NCBI RefSeq assembly: GCF_963674565.1 | Contig: NZ_OY771430.1 | Coordinates: forward strand, 3,100,001 to 3,164,000 | Direction of reading: 5' to 3' | Length of the DNA: 64,000 nt | DNA from: an uncultured Carboxylicivirga sp. | GTDB taxonomy: Bacteria; Bacteroidota; Bacteroidia; Bacteroidales; Marinilabiliaceae | In this document: piece by piece, positions 1 through 9,986 of the stretch | How the letters are laid out: each line of letters opens with the position of its first letter | How positions within the stretch are numbered: position 1 is the first letter of the stretch | Program-made: the position numbers and the translations under genes | Notes under the pieces: model-generated | Seen by the model: only the letters and a program-made list of their open reading frames with translations | Told to the model about the DNA's origin: nothing | Databases searched by the model: none

Positions 1-4
1 TTTT

Positions 5-865
5 TTACCTCATAAACCTAACAGAGTCTACTGTATAACTATAAGTATTAAAAAAACCAAGAGCACCGTTACTGATATTTCCTTTTACATTTGCCGGAGG
101 TCCGCTAAACAATGGTGCTTTAAAATTCACTTCTTCTTCCAGAGCTTCCAGGTAATAATAAAACTCCACTGTTATTCCCTGCATATATAGTTTTACCCAA
201 TCACCTTCCATCAATGTCAGCTCCATATCTTCTTCGTCGATTGTCTGAACCCAAACACCACCAGCATAATTTCCATCAAAAAACTTATCATCAACAAAAC
301 CTAGTTCTGAATATCTGTCAGTTAGTAAACTATCATTTAAGGCTATTGAAAAACTGTAAAAATCCTTTGTTTCTGATGGTTCCTGCGCATACAATAACAC
401 TTTCCACAGATCCCATGTGCTTTCATATTCCAATCGCACGGAATCGATTGGTGCAACGGGATTTATTTTAGATTCTGCCTCATACACTTCATATACTCCA
501 TCATTATCAACATCTACATTTTCTATGGTAAGGTGATAAGATCTTCCGGGTAATCCATAATAATCAGATGGAGTTAGATAGTAACCTGGGAATTCGGTAC
601 TCTCTTCCAACAAAATTGTCTGAACATCATCCTGAATTGTAACTATCGCGTCTGAGATTCCTACAGGCTCGGTATTACTGTAATAAGTAGCTGAAGAAGT
701 TAACCGAACAAAATGAGATGTTGTGTCAGTTGAAATTTGGCCATCTACGACGAGTCTTGGCTCAGTGTTATTAAGTTTGATAGTCATATCTTCAGTACAG
801 GCAATACTTATAAATAGAAGAAGCACACTTCCGATAACAGGATATATAATGTTTCTAGCTTTCAT
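5..865 (-). CDS. DUF4249 family outer-membrane-associated lipoprotein
   Basis: Predicted lipoprotein of 286 residues. The N-terminus is basic then hydrophobic and ends in a lipobox-like ISIAC, so the mature protein would begin at Cys and be lipid-anchored. The rest matches the DUF4249 pattern: an early 'EPRLVVDGQIS' strand, a Thr/Ser-rich stretch, then 'AIVTIQDD'. Family members are typically encoded directly after a TonB-dependent receptor, as here, and are thought to be its surface or periplasmic partner; the ligand is unknown. I start at the ATG at 863-865; a TTG six bases upstream overlaps the receptor stop codon and is less likely. The spacing implies co-transcription and coupling with the receptor gene. 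Confidence 0.85.
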   Translation of the reverse strand: MKARNIIYPVIGSVLLLFISIACTEDMTIKLNNTEPRLVVDGQISTDTTSHFVRLTSSATYYSNTEPVGISDAIVTIQDDVQTILLEESTEFPGYYLTPSDYYGLPGRSYHLTIENVDVDNDGVYEVYEAESKINPVAPIDSVRLEYESTWDLWKVLLYAQEPSETKDFYSFSIALNDSLLTDRYSELGFVDDKFFDGNYAGGVWVQTIDEEDMELTLMEGDWVKLYMQGITVEFYYYLEALEEEVNFKAPLFSGPPANVKGNISNGALGFFNTYSYTVDSVRFMR

Positions 866-867
866 AA

Positions 868-3216
868 TCAAAATTTAAAGTTGTAGGTTACAGAAGGAAT
901 AAAAGAAAATAAATAAGTTTTTTGAGCCTTGGTAATGTTTGGATCATCTTCATCCCGAACAAAATTAATGGTCCATGCATTTTTACGACCATAAGCATTG
1001 TATACCGAAAAAACCCATTCTCCCTGCCATTTACGGTTTGGTTTGTTCTTGCCAGCCAGTGTTAAGGATAAATCCAGACGATGATAATCAGGCATACGTT
1101 CAGCATTCCTTTCAGAATATAATGGAACGATGTCACCTCCAACTACGTATCGCCCCACAGGGAAAGTAACCGGAGCTCCCGTATAAAACACCCAGTTGGC
1201 CGACAAACTGGTACGTTCAGATAATTTCCGGTTTAACACGATACTACAATCATGAGTATGATCATAAGGCGAAAGATAAGGCTTCCCTCCATTGATTTCA
1301 GGTACCGTACGTTCAACCCTGGATAAAGTATAACTAATCCAACCATTCCATTTAGGGCGATTAAAGCGAAGCATCATTTCCAATCCATAGGCCTCTGCCT
1401 CACCAAATCGAAGTTCGCCTTCCAGATACTCATTCAGTAAAAGATCCGGATGATCCTTAAAATCAATACTGTTGTCCATCTTTTTATAAAATCCTTCGAT
1501 GGATGTTTCAATTGTATTTTCCTTAAAATTCCGAAACACACCTAAAGCAAACTGATCAGCCTTTTGAGGTTTTACATTAGGTGATGATGGAAACCAAACA
1601 TCTAAAGGCGTACCTGAAGTTGAATTAGAAGCTAAATGCAAATACTGAAATGTTCGGTTATAGGATGCTTTGATTGATGAATTCTGACCAACTATGAAAG
1701 TGGCTCCAATGCGAGGTTCAATACCATGATAAGTATTATACACCTCACCAGTTCCATGTTTTTCCTGATGGGTGAACTCATAATTTTCGTTGTAATAAAA
1801 CTGAGTACCAGCACCGATGTTATGAAACAAAGACCACCTTAAACCATATTTCAACATCAGCCAGTCTGATACTTTTTGAGTATTCTGGGCATATATTGCA
1901 TGTTCCAGCGACCTATTTTCCGGCACTTTTATTTCATTATAAAGAGAGTTCTCATCGGTTCCGCGAGCCAAACCAGGAAGAATTTCACGAAATATGGTCT
2001 GACCTCCAAACTCAACTGTATTTTCTGGATTTATGTAATAATCGAAATCGAATTTGGCACTCAAATCATACAAATCCGATTGCCATTCGAAGGAATCAGC
2101 ACCTCCTTCAACAGTTCCCAATGCATAATCATACTGAGATCCAATCACCGTAAAGTTAGAAAACAGCTTTGGCGATAAAATATGATTCCATCGGAAAGTA
2201 ACAGTTTTATTACCGTAATCCATTTTTGAGAAATCATTCTTAAAAATATCACGTCCAAAATATCCACTCAAATAGATACGGTTATTTTCATTGATGGTAT
2301 GATTCACTTTTGCATTTAAATCATAAAAAAACAATCGGTTATCACGAACAGCCTCATCAGATGCAAGAGGCAGAAACAAATCTACATAGGTACGACGCCC
2401 ACTAACAATGAAGGAGGTTTTATCTTCAACTATTGGTCCTTCCAATGTCAAACGTGACGAAATGGTTCCAATACCACCTGTTCCGGAAAATTTCTTTGAA
2501 TTACCGTCTTTCATTCTGATATCAAGCAATGATGCCAAACGTCCTCCGTTACTGGCAGGTATATCACCCTTGTATAACTTCACATCCTTTATTGCATCAT
2601 TATTAAACACCGAGAAAAAACCCATTAAGTGCCCGGCATTATATACACTTGCTTCATCTAAAAGAATCAGATTCTGATCCGGATTACCTCCCCGAACACT
2701 AAATCCACTGGAGCCTTCGCTGGCCGGAGATACTCCCGGCAATAGCTGTATGACCTTAACCAGGTCCGTTTCGCCCATCAAAACAGGAACGTTTTTAATT
2801 GTTTTACTTTTGAGTTTTTCAACTCCCATTTGAGGTTCCCGCACGTTGGCATCTTTTTTTTCCGAAGTAACCACAATCTCTTCAATAGATTCGGAGGATG
2901 GCTGTAAATCAACATTCATCACTCGATTTTCAGACAAAGTAAATTCTACTTTATATGGATCATATCCCAGGTATGCAAAAACCATATGATAGTTGCCGGC
3001 AGGCAATGAAATAGAATAAAAACCATATAGATTGGAAATGTTACCTCCTTTGGTTTCTTCAACATAAACAGTTGCACCAATAAGTGCCTCACCAGTTTTA
3101 CCATCTTTGATGATACCACTTATTGTTATTAAATCTTTTACTACAGGATCCTCCTCAGCAAAAATGGTGTTCGTAAAAAGGAACAGGAGTAGAAAGGGTA
3201 AGATACGATTGATCAT
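868..3216 (-). CDS. TonB-dependent receptor with carboxypeptidase-like N-terminal domain
   Basis: Outer-membrane active transporter of 782 residues. A signal peptide (about 1-20, ending TIFA) precedes a carboxypeptidase-D regulatory-like beta domain (about 30-115, 'ISGIIKDGKTGEALIGATVYV'-type start). A plug domain follows (about 125-235, with 'GFSVRGGNPDQNLILLDE'), then a 22-strand-type barrel that ends in the C-terminal aromatic FKF expected of outer-membrane proteins. Energy would come from TonB/ExbBD encoded elsewhere. It is paired with the DUF4249 lipoprotein rather than a SusD-type partner, so it is not a canonical glycan utilisation pair. Substrate is unknown. Co-transcribed with the downstream DUF4249 gene. 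Confidence 0.92.
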   Translation of the reverse strand: MINRILPFLLLFLFTNTIFAEEDPVVKDLITISGIIKDGKTGEALIGATVYVEETKGGNISNLYGFYSISLPAGNYHMVFAYLGYDPYKVEFTLSENRVMNVDLQPSSESIEEIVVTSEKKDANVREPQMGVEKLKSKTIKNVPVLMGETDLVKVIQLLPGVSPASEGSSGFSVRGGNPDQNLILLDEASVYNAGHLMGFFSVFNNDAIKDVKLYKGDIPASNGGRLASLLDIRMKDGNSKKFSGTGGIGTISSRLTLEGPIVEDKTSFIVSGRRTYVDLFLPLASDEAVRDNRLFFYDLNAKVNHTINENNRIYLSGYFGRDIFKNDFSKMDYGNKTVTFRWNHILSPKLFSNFTVIGSQYDYALGTVEGGADSFEWQSDLYDLSAKFDFDYYINPENTVEFGGQTIFREILPGLARGTDENSLYNEIKVPENRSLEHAIYAQNTQKVSDWLMLKYGLRWSLFHNIGAGTQFYYNENYEFTHQEKHGTGEVYNTYHGIEPRIGATFIVGQNSSIKASYNRTFQYLHLASNSTSGTPLDVWFPSSPNVKPQKADQFALGVFRNFKENTIETSIEGFYKKMDNSIDFKDHPDLLLNEYLEGELRFGEAEAYGLEMMLRFNRPKWNGWISYTLSRVERTVPEINGGKPYLSPYDHTHDCSIVLNRKLSERTSLSANWVFYTGAPVTFPVGRYVVGGDIVPLYSERNAERMPDYHRLDLSLTLAGKNKPNRKWQGEWVFSVYNAYGRKNAWTINFVRDEDDPNITKAQKTYLFSFIPSVTYNFKF

Positions 3217-3399
3217 TTTAGATTAATTAGGTATTAATTGTGCTTTTCATTATTCATATATCAAAGTCATATAAAATAAATGAAGGTTGCACCAAAAAGA
3301 AAATAGTATATAATCTAATAACGTTTAATTAACATCAGCAACCCACATATTGCTGATTATTAAACATTAAGCTGATTATATAATTTTAAAGATTTTCTA

Positions 3400-4002
3400 T
3401 TAAAACTCAAGGATAAGTGTCACCAATACAGGAACCAGTAAGGTTAAAATAATACCACTAAAGATGGCAATGATGCCATAATCTTTACCTGTAAATTTTA
3501 CAATCACCGGCAAAGTTGTATCCATAGATGTTGCTCCACCGGAAGCTATTCCGGCAAGCTTTCCAAAAAAACGTACCAAAAGAGGAACTGCCAAAAGTGT
3601 AAATATTTCTCGAAAAATATTTGAAAGAAGAGCAATAACACCTAACTCCTGCCCACTTATTTTACTGATAAATATACTGGATAAAGAATAATAACCAAAC
3701 CCGGATCCTACTGCCATAGCCTGCTGAATGGTTATATCATTTAAAAATAATGCCACCACAGCAGTACCTGCCAGGCTACCAACAATCACTAAAAGAGGTA
3801 CCAGCACTACCTTAAAATTCATTTTTCTTAACACCGAAAAAGCCCCTTTGTCACTGCCAATACTTATACCCACTATAAGCATCAAAAAAAACAAGGCATA
3901 AGTAGTCAGATCATCATTCAATAACCATTCAGGGAACACATCAAAATATCCTCCTAATAATCCTATCCCGAAAAAACCCAATATGATTAAACTTCCTTTC
4001 AT
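3400..4002 (-). CDS. LysO-type lysine exporter, C-terminal subunit
   Basis: Integral membrane protein of 200 residues with about six hydrophobic helices. It corresponds to the C-terminal, conserved part of the LysO (YbjE) lysine exporter family; the 'SGFGYYSLSSIFIS' segment and 'ASGGATSMDTTLPVI' loop are the family's conserved stretches. It starts five bases after the stop of the preceding gene, which supplies the N-terminal part. LysO is one chain of about 300 residues in enterobacteria but is commonly two adjacent genes in Bacteroidota, so this is probably a natural split rather than a frameshift. Expected role: export of L-lysine or toxic analogues. Substrate assignment is by family only. 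Confidence 0.8.
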   Translation of the reverse strand: MKGSLIILGFFGIGLLGGYFDVFPEWLLNDDLTTYALFFLMLIVGISIGSDKGAFSVLRKMNFKVVLVPLLVIVGSLAGTAVVALFLNDITIQQAMAVGSGFGYYSLSSIFISKISGQELGVIALLSNIFREIFTLLAVPLLVRFFGKLAGIASGGATSMDTTLPVIVKFTGKDYGIIAIFSGIILTLLVPVLVTLILEF

Positions 4003-4007
4003 TGCAA

Positions 4008-4295
4008 TTACTTATCCTGATATCTCTTAAAGAAGAAAACATAAACGAGTTTGGCAAGCAATACACTTCCGGCAACTGCACCAAAAGTTAATAACAAAGC
4101 TTTATAGCCAATCCTAGAAAAATTATGAATGATATCGTCGTTGATACCAACTGAAATTCCAAGTAAAAACAGAAGCAGATAAACTGCGTATGTCACAGAT
4201 TTATCTACTTTCTTTCTTATTTTTTCCTTGTCTTTTAGTTGTCGCCCAATTATGATTCCAACAACAAAAAGAAAAATTACAATGTATGAGGTCAT
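4008..4295 (-). CDS. LysO-type lysine exporter, N-terminal subunit
   Basis: Membrane protein of 95 residues with three hydrophobic segments (about 3-16, 33-50 and 64-88), separated by the basic stretch 'KDKEKIRKKVDK' and 'LGISVGINDDII'. This matches the N-terminal DUF340-like part of LysO. It probably assembles with the product of the next gene to make one transporter. The intergenic distance (five bases) implies one transcript with tight stoichiometry. The alanine symporter gene ends 11 bases upstream of the start, so all three genes may form an amino-acid transport operon. Confidence 0.78.
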   Translation of the reverse strand: MTSYIVIFLFVVGIIIGRQLKDKEKIRKKVDKSVTYAVYLLLFLLGISVGINDDIIHNFSRIGYKALLLTFGAVAGSVLLAKLVYVFFFKRYQDK

Positions 4296-4306
4296 CGCTC
4301 TTATTG

Positions 4307-6085
4307 TTAATCAACAGGAACTCCCTTTTCATCAGGGAAACGATCTTTATATTCAATCCAAAACGACTTTACTTCACTTTTCATTTCCCGGTGTAAAATT
4401 AGTAAACCAATCAAGTTGGGAATTGTCATTAAAGCAATGGTTATACCTGATAATGTCCAGATAATAGTTGTATCAACAAATGATGCCAGGAAGAAACCAA
4501 TTACATAAATTAAATGATACCATATGACGGCTTTTGATCCCCAAAGATAAGTTATGGCCCTATCACCATAATACGACCAAGAAATAGCTGTTGAAAAAGC
4601 AAATAACAACAAACCAATAGAAACAATATATTTTCCCCACGAACCAAACCAGCCCCTGGTAAAGGCAACTGTTGTTAAAGGTGCGCTATGTAAAAGAGAT
4701 TTACCTTCGAAAACAATTTTTTTATTATTATCATCCGTTGAGAATTGCGCTTTAATGCGGTCAATTAGACCCATTTCTTCTTCCTGTAAAGTCACTACTC
4801 CATCGTTAACTTCTATTCGACCAGTATATGGTTTCTTACCCTTCTTAATAACCACACTTTCAGCTAAGGATCTGGCATGTATCAGCTGAACATCAGATGT
4901 AATCGCACCATTTTCCACTTCCATATTACCAGTGAACAAAGGCAATGTTTCTTCACCCTTTATATGATTAGCCAATGCCAATCTTCCTTCCGGAGTTTTG
5001 TCATCATACTCAGCACCTTGAATAATCTGTAAATCTGCCATCTGAAAACGATTATCCAACTTCTCGTTCCAGACTCCAGAAGCAAGCAAAGTAAGTCCTG
5101 TTAACGTACAAATGATGATCGTATCAATAAACGGCTCGAGCAACGCTACCATACCTTCAGAAACAGGTTCATGAGCACGTGCAGCAGCATGTGCAATTGG
5201 TGCCGATCCCTGCCCGGCTTCATTTGAGAATAAACCACGATTAACTCCCCGATTAAAAGCAAATGCCAAGGTTGCCCCCAGAAATCCTCCTGTCGCAGAT
5301 GATCCTGTAAAAATATCAGCAAAAATAGCTTGAATCGAAGGCCAGATATTTTCATAATTCATACCAATTACCGAAATAGCTCCAATAAAATAAATAAGAG
5401 CCATTGCTGGTACGAGTCGTGATGTCACTTTAGCAATTCGTTTTATACCTCCAATAATTACAAACCCCAATAAGATAGCAAGAACGAAACCAGTAATTAC
5501 ATGAGGTAAGCCAAAAGTGGCAAAAATAGAATTGGAAATACTGTTAACCTGTGGCAAACTACCAGTACCGAATGAAGACAGCACTGTTGCAAAGGCAAAG
5601 ATTGCGGCAATCCATTTCCCTGTTTTAATGAGTTTACCAGATGGCATTTTAATATTCAGACGCTCCCGCATAAAATACATTGGTCCACCAGCTATTGATC
5701 CATCAGCAGCCTTTTCTCTGTATTTATGAGAAAGCGTTACTTCAACAAACTTTGTAGTCATACCAATCATTGCGGTAACCAGCATCCAGAAAAGTGCTGC
5801 CGGACCACCTAAATGAACAGCCAAAGCAACTCCTGCTATATTACCGGTTCCAACTGTTCCGGAGAGAGCTGTTGTCAACGCCTGAAAATGTGATGTATCT
5901 CCTTCATCACCTTCTTTATCATATTTCCCTCTAACAATGCGTAAGGCATATTTAAAATATCTGATTTGAGGAAATTTTAGATAGATTGTAAAGAATAGAC
6001 CGGTTCCTAATAATAACCATACGAACCAGTAATGGCTTCCAATATAAGAATCAATTAATTGTAGAAAATTATTCAGCTCTTGCAT
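4307..6085 (-). CDS. Alanine/glycine:cation symporter (AGCS family) with large insert
   Basis: Secondary transporter of 592 residues, about 100 longer than the usual 450-490 for AGCS proteins. The core carries family signatures: 'SGTVGTGNIAGVALA' near residues 75-89 and 'RGLFSNEAGQGSAPIAHAA' near 283-301. Ten or so transmembrane helices are apparent. Extra length comes from a hydrophilic segment at about 340-465, between two helices, with short repeated beta-like motifs (GNMEVENGAITSD, GRIEVNDGVVTL). Expected function is Na+- or H+-coupled uptake of alanine or glycine. It sits just upstream of the lysine exporter genes on the same strand. The insert's role is unknown. Confidence 0.88.
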   Translation of the reverse strand: MQELNNFLQLIDSYIGSHYWFVWLLLGTGLFFTIYLKFPQIRYFKYALRIVRGKYDKEGDEGDTSHFQALTTALSGTVGTGNIAGVALAVHLGGPAALFWMLVTAMIGMTTKFVEVTLSHKYREKAADGSIAGGPMYFMRERLNIKMPSGKLIKTGKWIAAIFAFATVLSSFGTGSLPQVNSISNSIFATFGLPHVITGFVLAILLGFVIIGGIKRIAKVTSRLVPAMALIYFIGAISVIGMNYENIWPSIQAIFADIFTGSSATGGFLGATLAFAFNRGVNRGLFSNEAGQGSAPIAHAAARAHEPVSEGMVALLEPFIDTIIICTLTGLTLLASGVWNEKLDNRFQMADLQIIQGAEYDDKTPEGRLALANHIKGEETLPLFTGNMEVENGAITSDVQLIHARSLAESVVIKKGKKPYTGRIEVNDGVVTLQEEEMGLIDRIKAQFSTDDNNKKIVFEGKSLLHSAPLTTVAFTRGWFGSWGKYIVSIGLLLFAFSTAISWSYYGDRAITYLWGSKAVIWYHLIYVIGFFLASFVDTTIIWTLSGITIALMTIPNLIGLLILHREMKSEVKSFWIEYKDRFPDEKGVPVD

Positions 6086-6264
6086 AAATTTCGGGCTTTT
6101 GAATTAACGAAAATATAATTCGGATTTTTTCAGGTTATGCTAAAAAACAAATTTTTATTCGATTGACCTTTATTTTAACGATATTTTTCACCATTCTTAT
6201 CCATTTCTTTTTATATCTCATAAAAAAATGAGGTATTAAGGATACTTAAAAAAATCAAATCCCT

Positions 6265-6272
6265 TATATTTG
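6265..6272 (+). promoter_or_regulatory. Predicted -7 promoter element for the histidine kinase gene
   Basis: TATATTTG matches the Bacteroidota housekeeping -7 consensus TAnnTTTG. It lies 17 bases before the ATG at 6290, giving a very short leader. A clear -33 TTTG was not found at the usual spacing. Confidence 0.5.
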
Positions 6273-6289
6273 AATTTCTAATACCTGAA

Positions 6290-7780
6290 ATGCAAAAACC
6301 TAACACACAACAGTTCCGAAGTCTTTTTAAAGATGATGCCGTTTGGGGAGAACAAAAAGTTATCCACTTTCGCTGGTTTCTTATAATTGTAATCCTGTTT
6401 TTTGTAAGCTACATCTACCTAGAAGGATATGAAGAAAGAGCTCTTATCTCATTACTTCTTTCGAGTGTTTATATTTTTTACAATGCTGCTCTCAACTTCT
6501 TATTAAAGAGATTTGGCAGCGCTACCTGGATTCGTTTTCTATCAGCAACATTTGATATCTCAATTTTATCATTACACATATTTAATTATTCCTATTATTT
6601 TCAACCAATTGCAGTAACCACAGCTGCTTCAGTCTTTCTTTATCCTGTATTGATTTTACTGGCAGTGTTACGATACGATGGTAGGTTGGTGATATTTTCA
6701 ACATTGTATTCCATTTTCTGCTTTAATCTTATTTACTTCTTGCGATCGCCTCATATCTCTCCCGAACTACTTGAACAAGTTGCTTCAGCAGATTGGGCGG
6801 GACAAATGTACAAGAGCACTTACTTATTACTAATGGGGTATTTCTTATTAGGAGTACCTGAGATGATTAAAAGGTTAGTAAGTAAACAACTGGTTTCAAT
6901 AGAACAACAAAATTCTGTTAAGATTGACCTGGCTTTGGAAAAACAGAAAAACGAAATGACCCTTTTTCAGCTAAGGAAAGAAAAGATTCTTAATAAAAAA
7001 CTGGAAGAACATAAACAAACTATTGAAGAGCAAAAAAAGAGCCTTGAAGAAGCGATTGAAATAAAAAACAAGTTATTCAGTATTATTGGTCACGATCTGA
7101 AATCTCCTTTTGCAGCACAAACATCCATTGTAGACCTGTTACTGGCAGATTTTAAATCATATAACAATGAAGATATTATTTCCATCCTTAAGTCTATTAA
7201 ACGATCATCTCATCAGGGTTTGGAATTATTAGAGAATATACTTGATTGGTCGAGGCAGCAAAATAATATGATTAAGGCTCGAACGCATGCTATCTACATC
7301 ATGGATGTCGTTAACAATGCTCTTGGCCATCTCCATAACAACATCAATCACAAACGCATACGCATCCACACATTCATTAACCCCAATGCACAAATAATTG
7401 CAGATGAGGACATTTTAAATACTATTTTAAGAAACCTGATTTCCAATGCTGTTAAATTCTCATATGTTGATGGCTCGATAAAAATAAGTACGCGCGAAAA
7501 AAACGATATGATTTATATAGAAATCAGTGATGAAGGAATAGGCATGAGTCCTGAACACGTTAGCATGATATTTGATCCCGGGCAAAAAATATCTACCCGT
7601 GGCACACAAAATGAGCCTGGTACCGGACTTGGATTATTTCTTTGTAAAGACCTTGCCTCAATGATGGCTGCCAATATTGATGTTGAAAGTGAACAAGGGA
7701 AAGGAAGTACTTTTTCAATTGCCTTCCCTTCCATTAAAAATCCTGTTGAAAAGAAATTACTTAATTCAAACCTTTCATAG
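6290..7780 (+). CDS. Membrane sensor histidine kinase
   Basis: Protein of 496 residues. The first 190 residues hold about six transmembrane helices without a large periplasmic domain. A coiled coil follows (about 205-262). The HisKA H-box has phospho-acceptor His near residue 268 ('IIGHDLKSPF'). The HATPase domain has an N-box 'NLISNAVKF' (about 382-390), G1 'DEGIGMS' (414-420) and G2 'GTGLGLF' (444-450). It should autophosphorylate and pass phosphate to a response regulator, but none is encoded next to it, so it is an orphan kinase. Its signal may be sensed in or near the membrane. Its last 20 bases overlap the end of tex, which is transcribed towards it. Confidence 0.9.
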   Translation: MQKPNTQQFRSLFKDDAVWGEQKVIHFRWFLIIVILFFVSYIYLEGYEERALISLLLSSVYIFYNAALNFLLKRFGSATWIRFLSATFDISILSLHIFNYSYYFQPIAVTTAASVFLYPVLILLAVLRYDGRLVIFSTLYSIFCFNLIYFLRSPHISPELLEQVASADWAGQMYKSTYLLLMGYFLLGVPEMIKRLVSKQLVSIEQQNSVKIDLALEKQKNEMTLFQLRKEKILNKKLEEHKQTIEEQKKSLEEAIEIKNKLFSIIGHDLKSPFAAQTSIVDLLLADFKSYNNEDIISILKSIKRSSHQGLELLENILDWSRQQNNMIKARTHAIYIMDVVNNALGHLHNNINHKRIRIHTFINPNAQIIADEDILNTILRNLISNAVKFSYVDGSIKISTREKNDMIYIEISDEGIGMSPEHVSMIFDPGQKISTRGTQNEPGTGLGLFLCKDLASMMAANIDVESEQGKGSTFSIAFPSIKNPVEKKLLNSNLS

Positions 7781-9890
7781 ATAGCTGAATTCTTTTACGC
7801 TGACGATCAACTTCCATCACTCTTACCTTCACTTGCTGCTGAAGTTTAACAACCTGTGAAGGGTCACTAACATACTGGTTCGACAGTTGTGAAATATGCA
7901 CCAACCCATCCTGTTTCACCCCCACATCAACGAAAGCACCAAACTTGGTAATGTTGGTTACAAGACCGGGCAACTCCATTCCTTCATGTAAATCATCAAT
8001 CGAATAAATTCCTTCAGCAAATGAGAAGGCCTTGATTGCAGCCCTTGGATCTCGTCCCGGTTTATCTAGCTCCTGCATTATATCATTTAATGTTGGCAAA
8101 CCTACTTTATCATTGACATACCGCTTTAAATCAATTTTACTTCGAAATGTTTTATCCTTTATTAAATCAGCCACTTCACAATTTAAATCCTTGGCCATAG
8201 CTTTTACCAACGGGTACGATTCAGGATGAACAGCTGTATTGTCCAATGGATTTTTGGCTGATGAGATACGAAGAAATCCTGCACTTTGTTCGAAGGCTTT
8301 TGCTCCCAAACGAGGCACTTTCTTTAATTCATCACGAGAACCAAAAGCTCCGTTGGCTGATCGGTAATCAACGATATTCTGAGCCAGCTGAGGACCTAGT
8401 CCGGATACATAAGTCAGTAAATGTTTACTGGCTGTATTAAGGTTAACTCCAACCGAGTTTACACACGATTCAACAACCGTATCTAATGACTTCTTTAATT
8501 GTGACTGATCCACATCGTGCTGGTATTGCCCCACTCCAATAGACTTAGGATCTATCTTCACCAATTCGGCAAGCGGATCCATCAATCGACGACCAATAGA
8601 CACTGCACCACGCACGATTACATCGTAATCAGGAAATTCCTCACGAGCTACTTTACCTGCAGAATAAACCGATGCACCATCTTCACTAACTACAAAAACA
8701 TCTACTTTTTGAGTAAAAGTAAGGCCTTTTGCAAAAGCTTCTGTTTCGCGCGAAGCTGTACCATTACCAATAGCTATAGCTTCTATCTTATGCTTATCTG
8801 CCAGCTTTAAGATCAGATCTCTTGATTTTTGATATTCATTTTGAGGTGGGTGTGGATAAATGGTGGCATTCTCCAACAAATCTCCATACTGATCAAGACA
8901 AACCACCTTACACCCAGTTCTGTATCCGGGATCTAAGGCCAGCACACGTTTCTGCCCCAATGGAGAAGCCAGTAATAATTGTCTCAGGTTATCAGCAAAT
9001 ACTTTTATTGCTTCTTCGTCTGATTTCTCTTTAAACAGATTTGAAAATTCAGTTTCGATAGAGGGAGCCAATAACCTTTTATAAGCATCTGTAACTGCGT
9101 CTTGAACCTGAGCAGCCGAATCAGTATCACCTTTCACAAAATAGCGATCCAATCGCTCCATTGCATTTTCTGCATCAGGTGCAATGGTAAGTTTCAAATA
9201 ACCTTCTTTCTCACCACGACGCATTGCCAGGTAACGATGCGAAGGACATTTTTTCAACGGTTCAGACCATTCGAAGTAATCGTTATATTTTGCAGCTTCC
9301 TCTTCTTTACCTTTCACCAATTTAGATGAGATAACAGCCTCTTTCTCAAAAACGGAACGAACAATCTCACGTCCTACCTTATGCTCATTAATCCATTCTG
9401 CTATAATATCACGTGCTCCTTGCAATGCATCTTCAACCGTTGGCACATCAGCTTTAACAAAAGCAGCAGCCCTTCCTTCTACATCACGTTCGTGTTGTTT
9501 CATGATTATTTTAGCCAATGGTTCAAGGCCTTTTTCTCGGGCCATAACCGCACGGGTTTTACGTTTAGGCTTATAAGGCAGATAAATATCTTCCAGTTCG
9601 GTAAGATTATAGGTAGCTTTTATTTTTGCCTTTAAATCATCTGTTAACACTCCTTGCTCTTCCATCGACTTGAGAATCGTTTCCTTACGTTTCTCAATCT
9701 CCTGAAGCTTTTCATAACGTTCCTTTACCGAACCAACCTGAACCTCGTCCATGCTACCAGTCATTTCTTTTCGATAACGACTGATAAAAGGAATTGTGGC
9801 TCCTTCATCAAGCAGGGATAAAACATTGGCCACGCCACGGGTTGCCAAATTCAGTTCTTTGGATATAATGTCAACAAACAAATTTTGCAT
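7761..9890 (-). CDS. tex: Tex family RNA-binding transcription accessory protein
   Basis: Protein of 709 residues, close to the usual length. The N-terminal helical Tex domain begins 'ISKELNLATRGVANVLSLL' with 'TIPFISRYRKEMTG', a family hallmark. Then come a YqgF/RNase H-like domain (about 318-450, 'RVLALDPGYRTGCKV'), helix-hairpin-helix motifs (about 485-555, 'LNTASKHLLTYVSGLG') and a C-terminal S1 domain (about 632-705, 'GAFVDVGVKQDGLVHIS'). Tex binds nucleic acid and affects transcription in other bacteria; its exact role here is not shown. It stands alone on the minus strand, converging on the histidine kinase with a 20-base overlap of 3' ends. Confidence 0.95.
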   Translation of the reverse strand: MQNLFVDIISKELNLATRGVANVLSLLDEGATIPFISRYRKEMTGSMDEVQVGSVKERYEKLQEIEKRKETILKSMEEQGVLTDDLKAKIKATYNLTELEDIYLPYKPKRKTRAVMAREKGLEPLAKIIMKQHERDVEGRAAAFVKADVPTVEDALQGARDIIAEWINEHKVGREIVRSVFEKEAVISSKLVKGKEEEAAKYNDYFEWSEPLKKCPSHRYLAMRRGEKEGYLKLTIAPDAENAMERLDRYFVKGDTDSAAQVQDAVTDAYKRLLAPSIETEFSNLFKEKSDEEAIKVFADNLRQLLLASPLGQKRVLALDPGYRTGCKVVCLDQYGDLLENATIYPHPPQNEYQKSRDLILKLADKHKIEAIAIGNGTASRETEAFAKGLTFTQKVDVFVVSEDGASVYSAGKVAREEFPDYDVIVRGAVSIGRRLMDPLAELVKIDPKSIGVGQYQHDVDQSQLKKSLDTVVESCVNSVGVNLNTASKHLLTYVSGLGPQLAQNIVDYRSANGAFGSRDELKKVPRLGAKAFEQSAGFLRISSAKNPLDNTAVHPESYPLVKAMAKDLNCEVADLIKDKTFRSKIDLKRYVNDKVGLPTLNDIMQELDKPGRDPRAAIKAFSFAEGIYSIDDLHEGMELPGLVTNITKFGAFVDVGVKQDGLVHISQLSNQYVSDPSQVVKLQQQVKVRVMEVDRQRKRIQLSMKGLN

Positions 9891-9917
9891 GGTTCGATAT
9901 ATTTAGATTTAAACACA

Positions 9918-9950
9918 AAAATTGCCTGAACTGGTTAGAGCAGGCAAAAT
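9918..9950 (-). terminator. Intrinsic terminator after the DEAD-box helicase gene
   Basis: On the minus strand TTGCCTG (9941-9947) pairs with CAGGCAA (9922-9928) across a 12-base loop and is followed by a T-rich run. It lies between the helicase stop and the tex start. Confidence 0.6.
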
Positions 9951-9986
9951 ATGTATGCTTCAATATAAAAACGTTCTTTTTAAGAA

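Noticed and set aside
3400..4295. Frameshifted lysO gene
   Set aside because: The two parts have their own start and stop five bases apart, and two-gene LysO is usual in this phylum.
7761..7780. Regulatory antisense overlap between the histidine kinase and tex
   Set aside because: A 20-base tail-to-tail overlap is common in compact genomes and shows no further structure.
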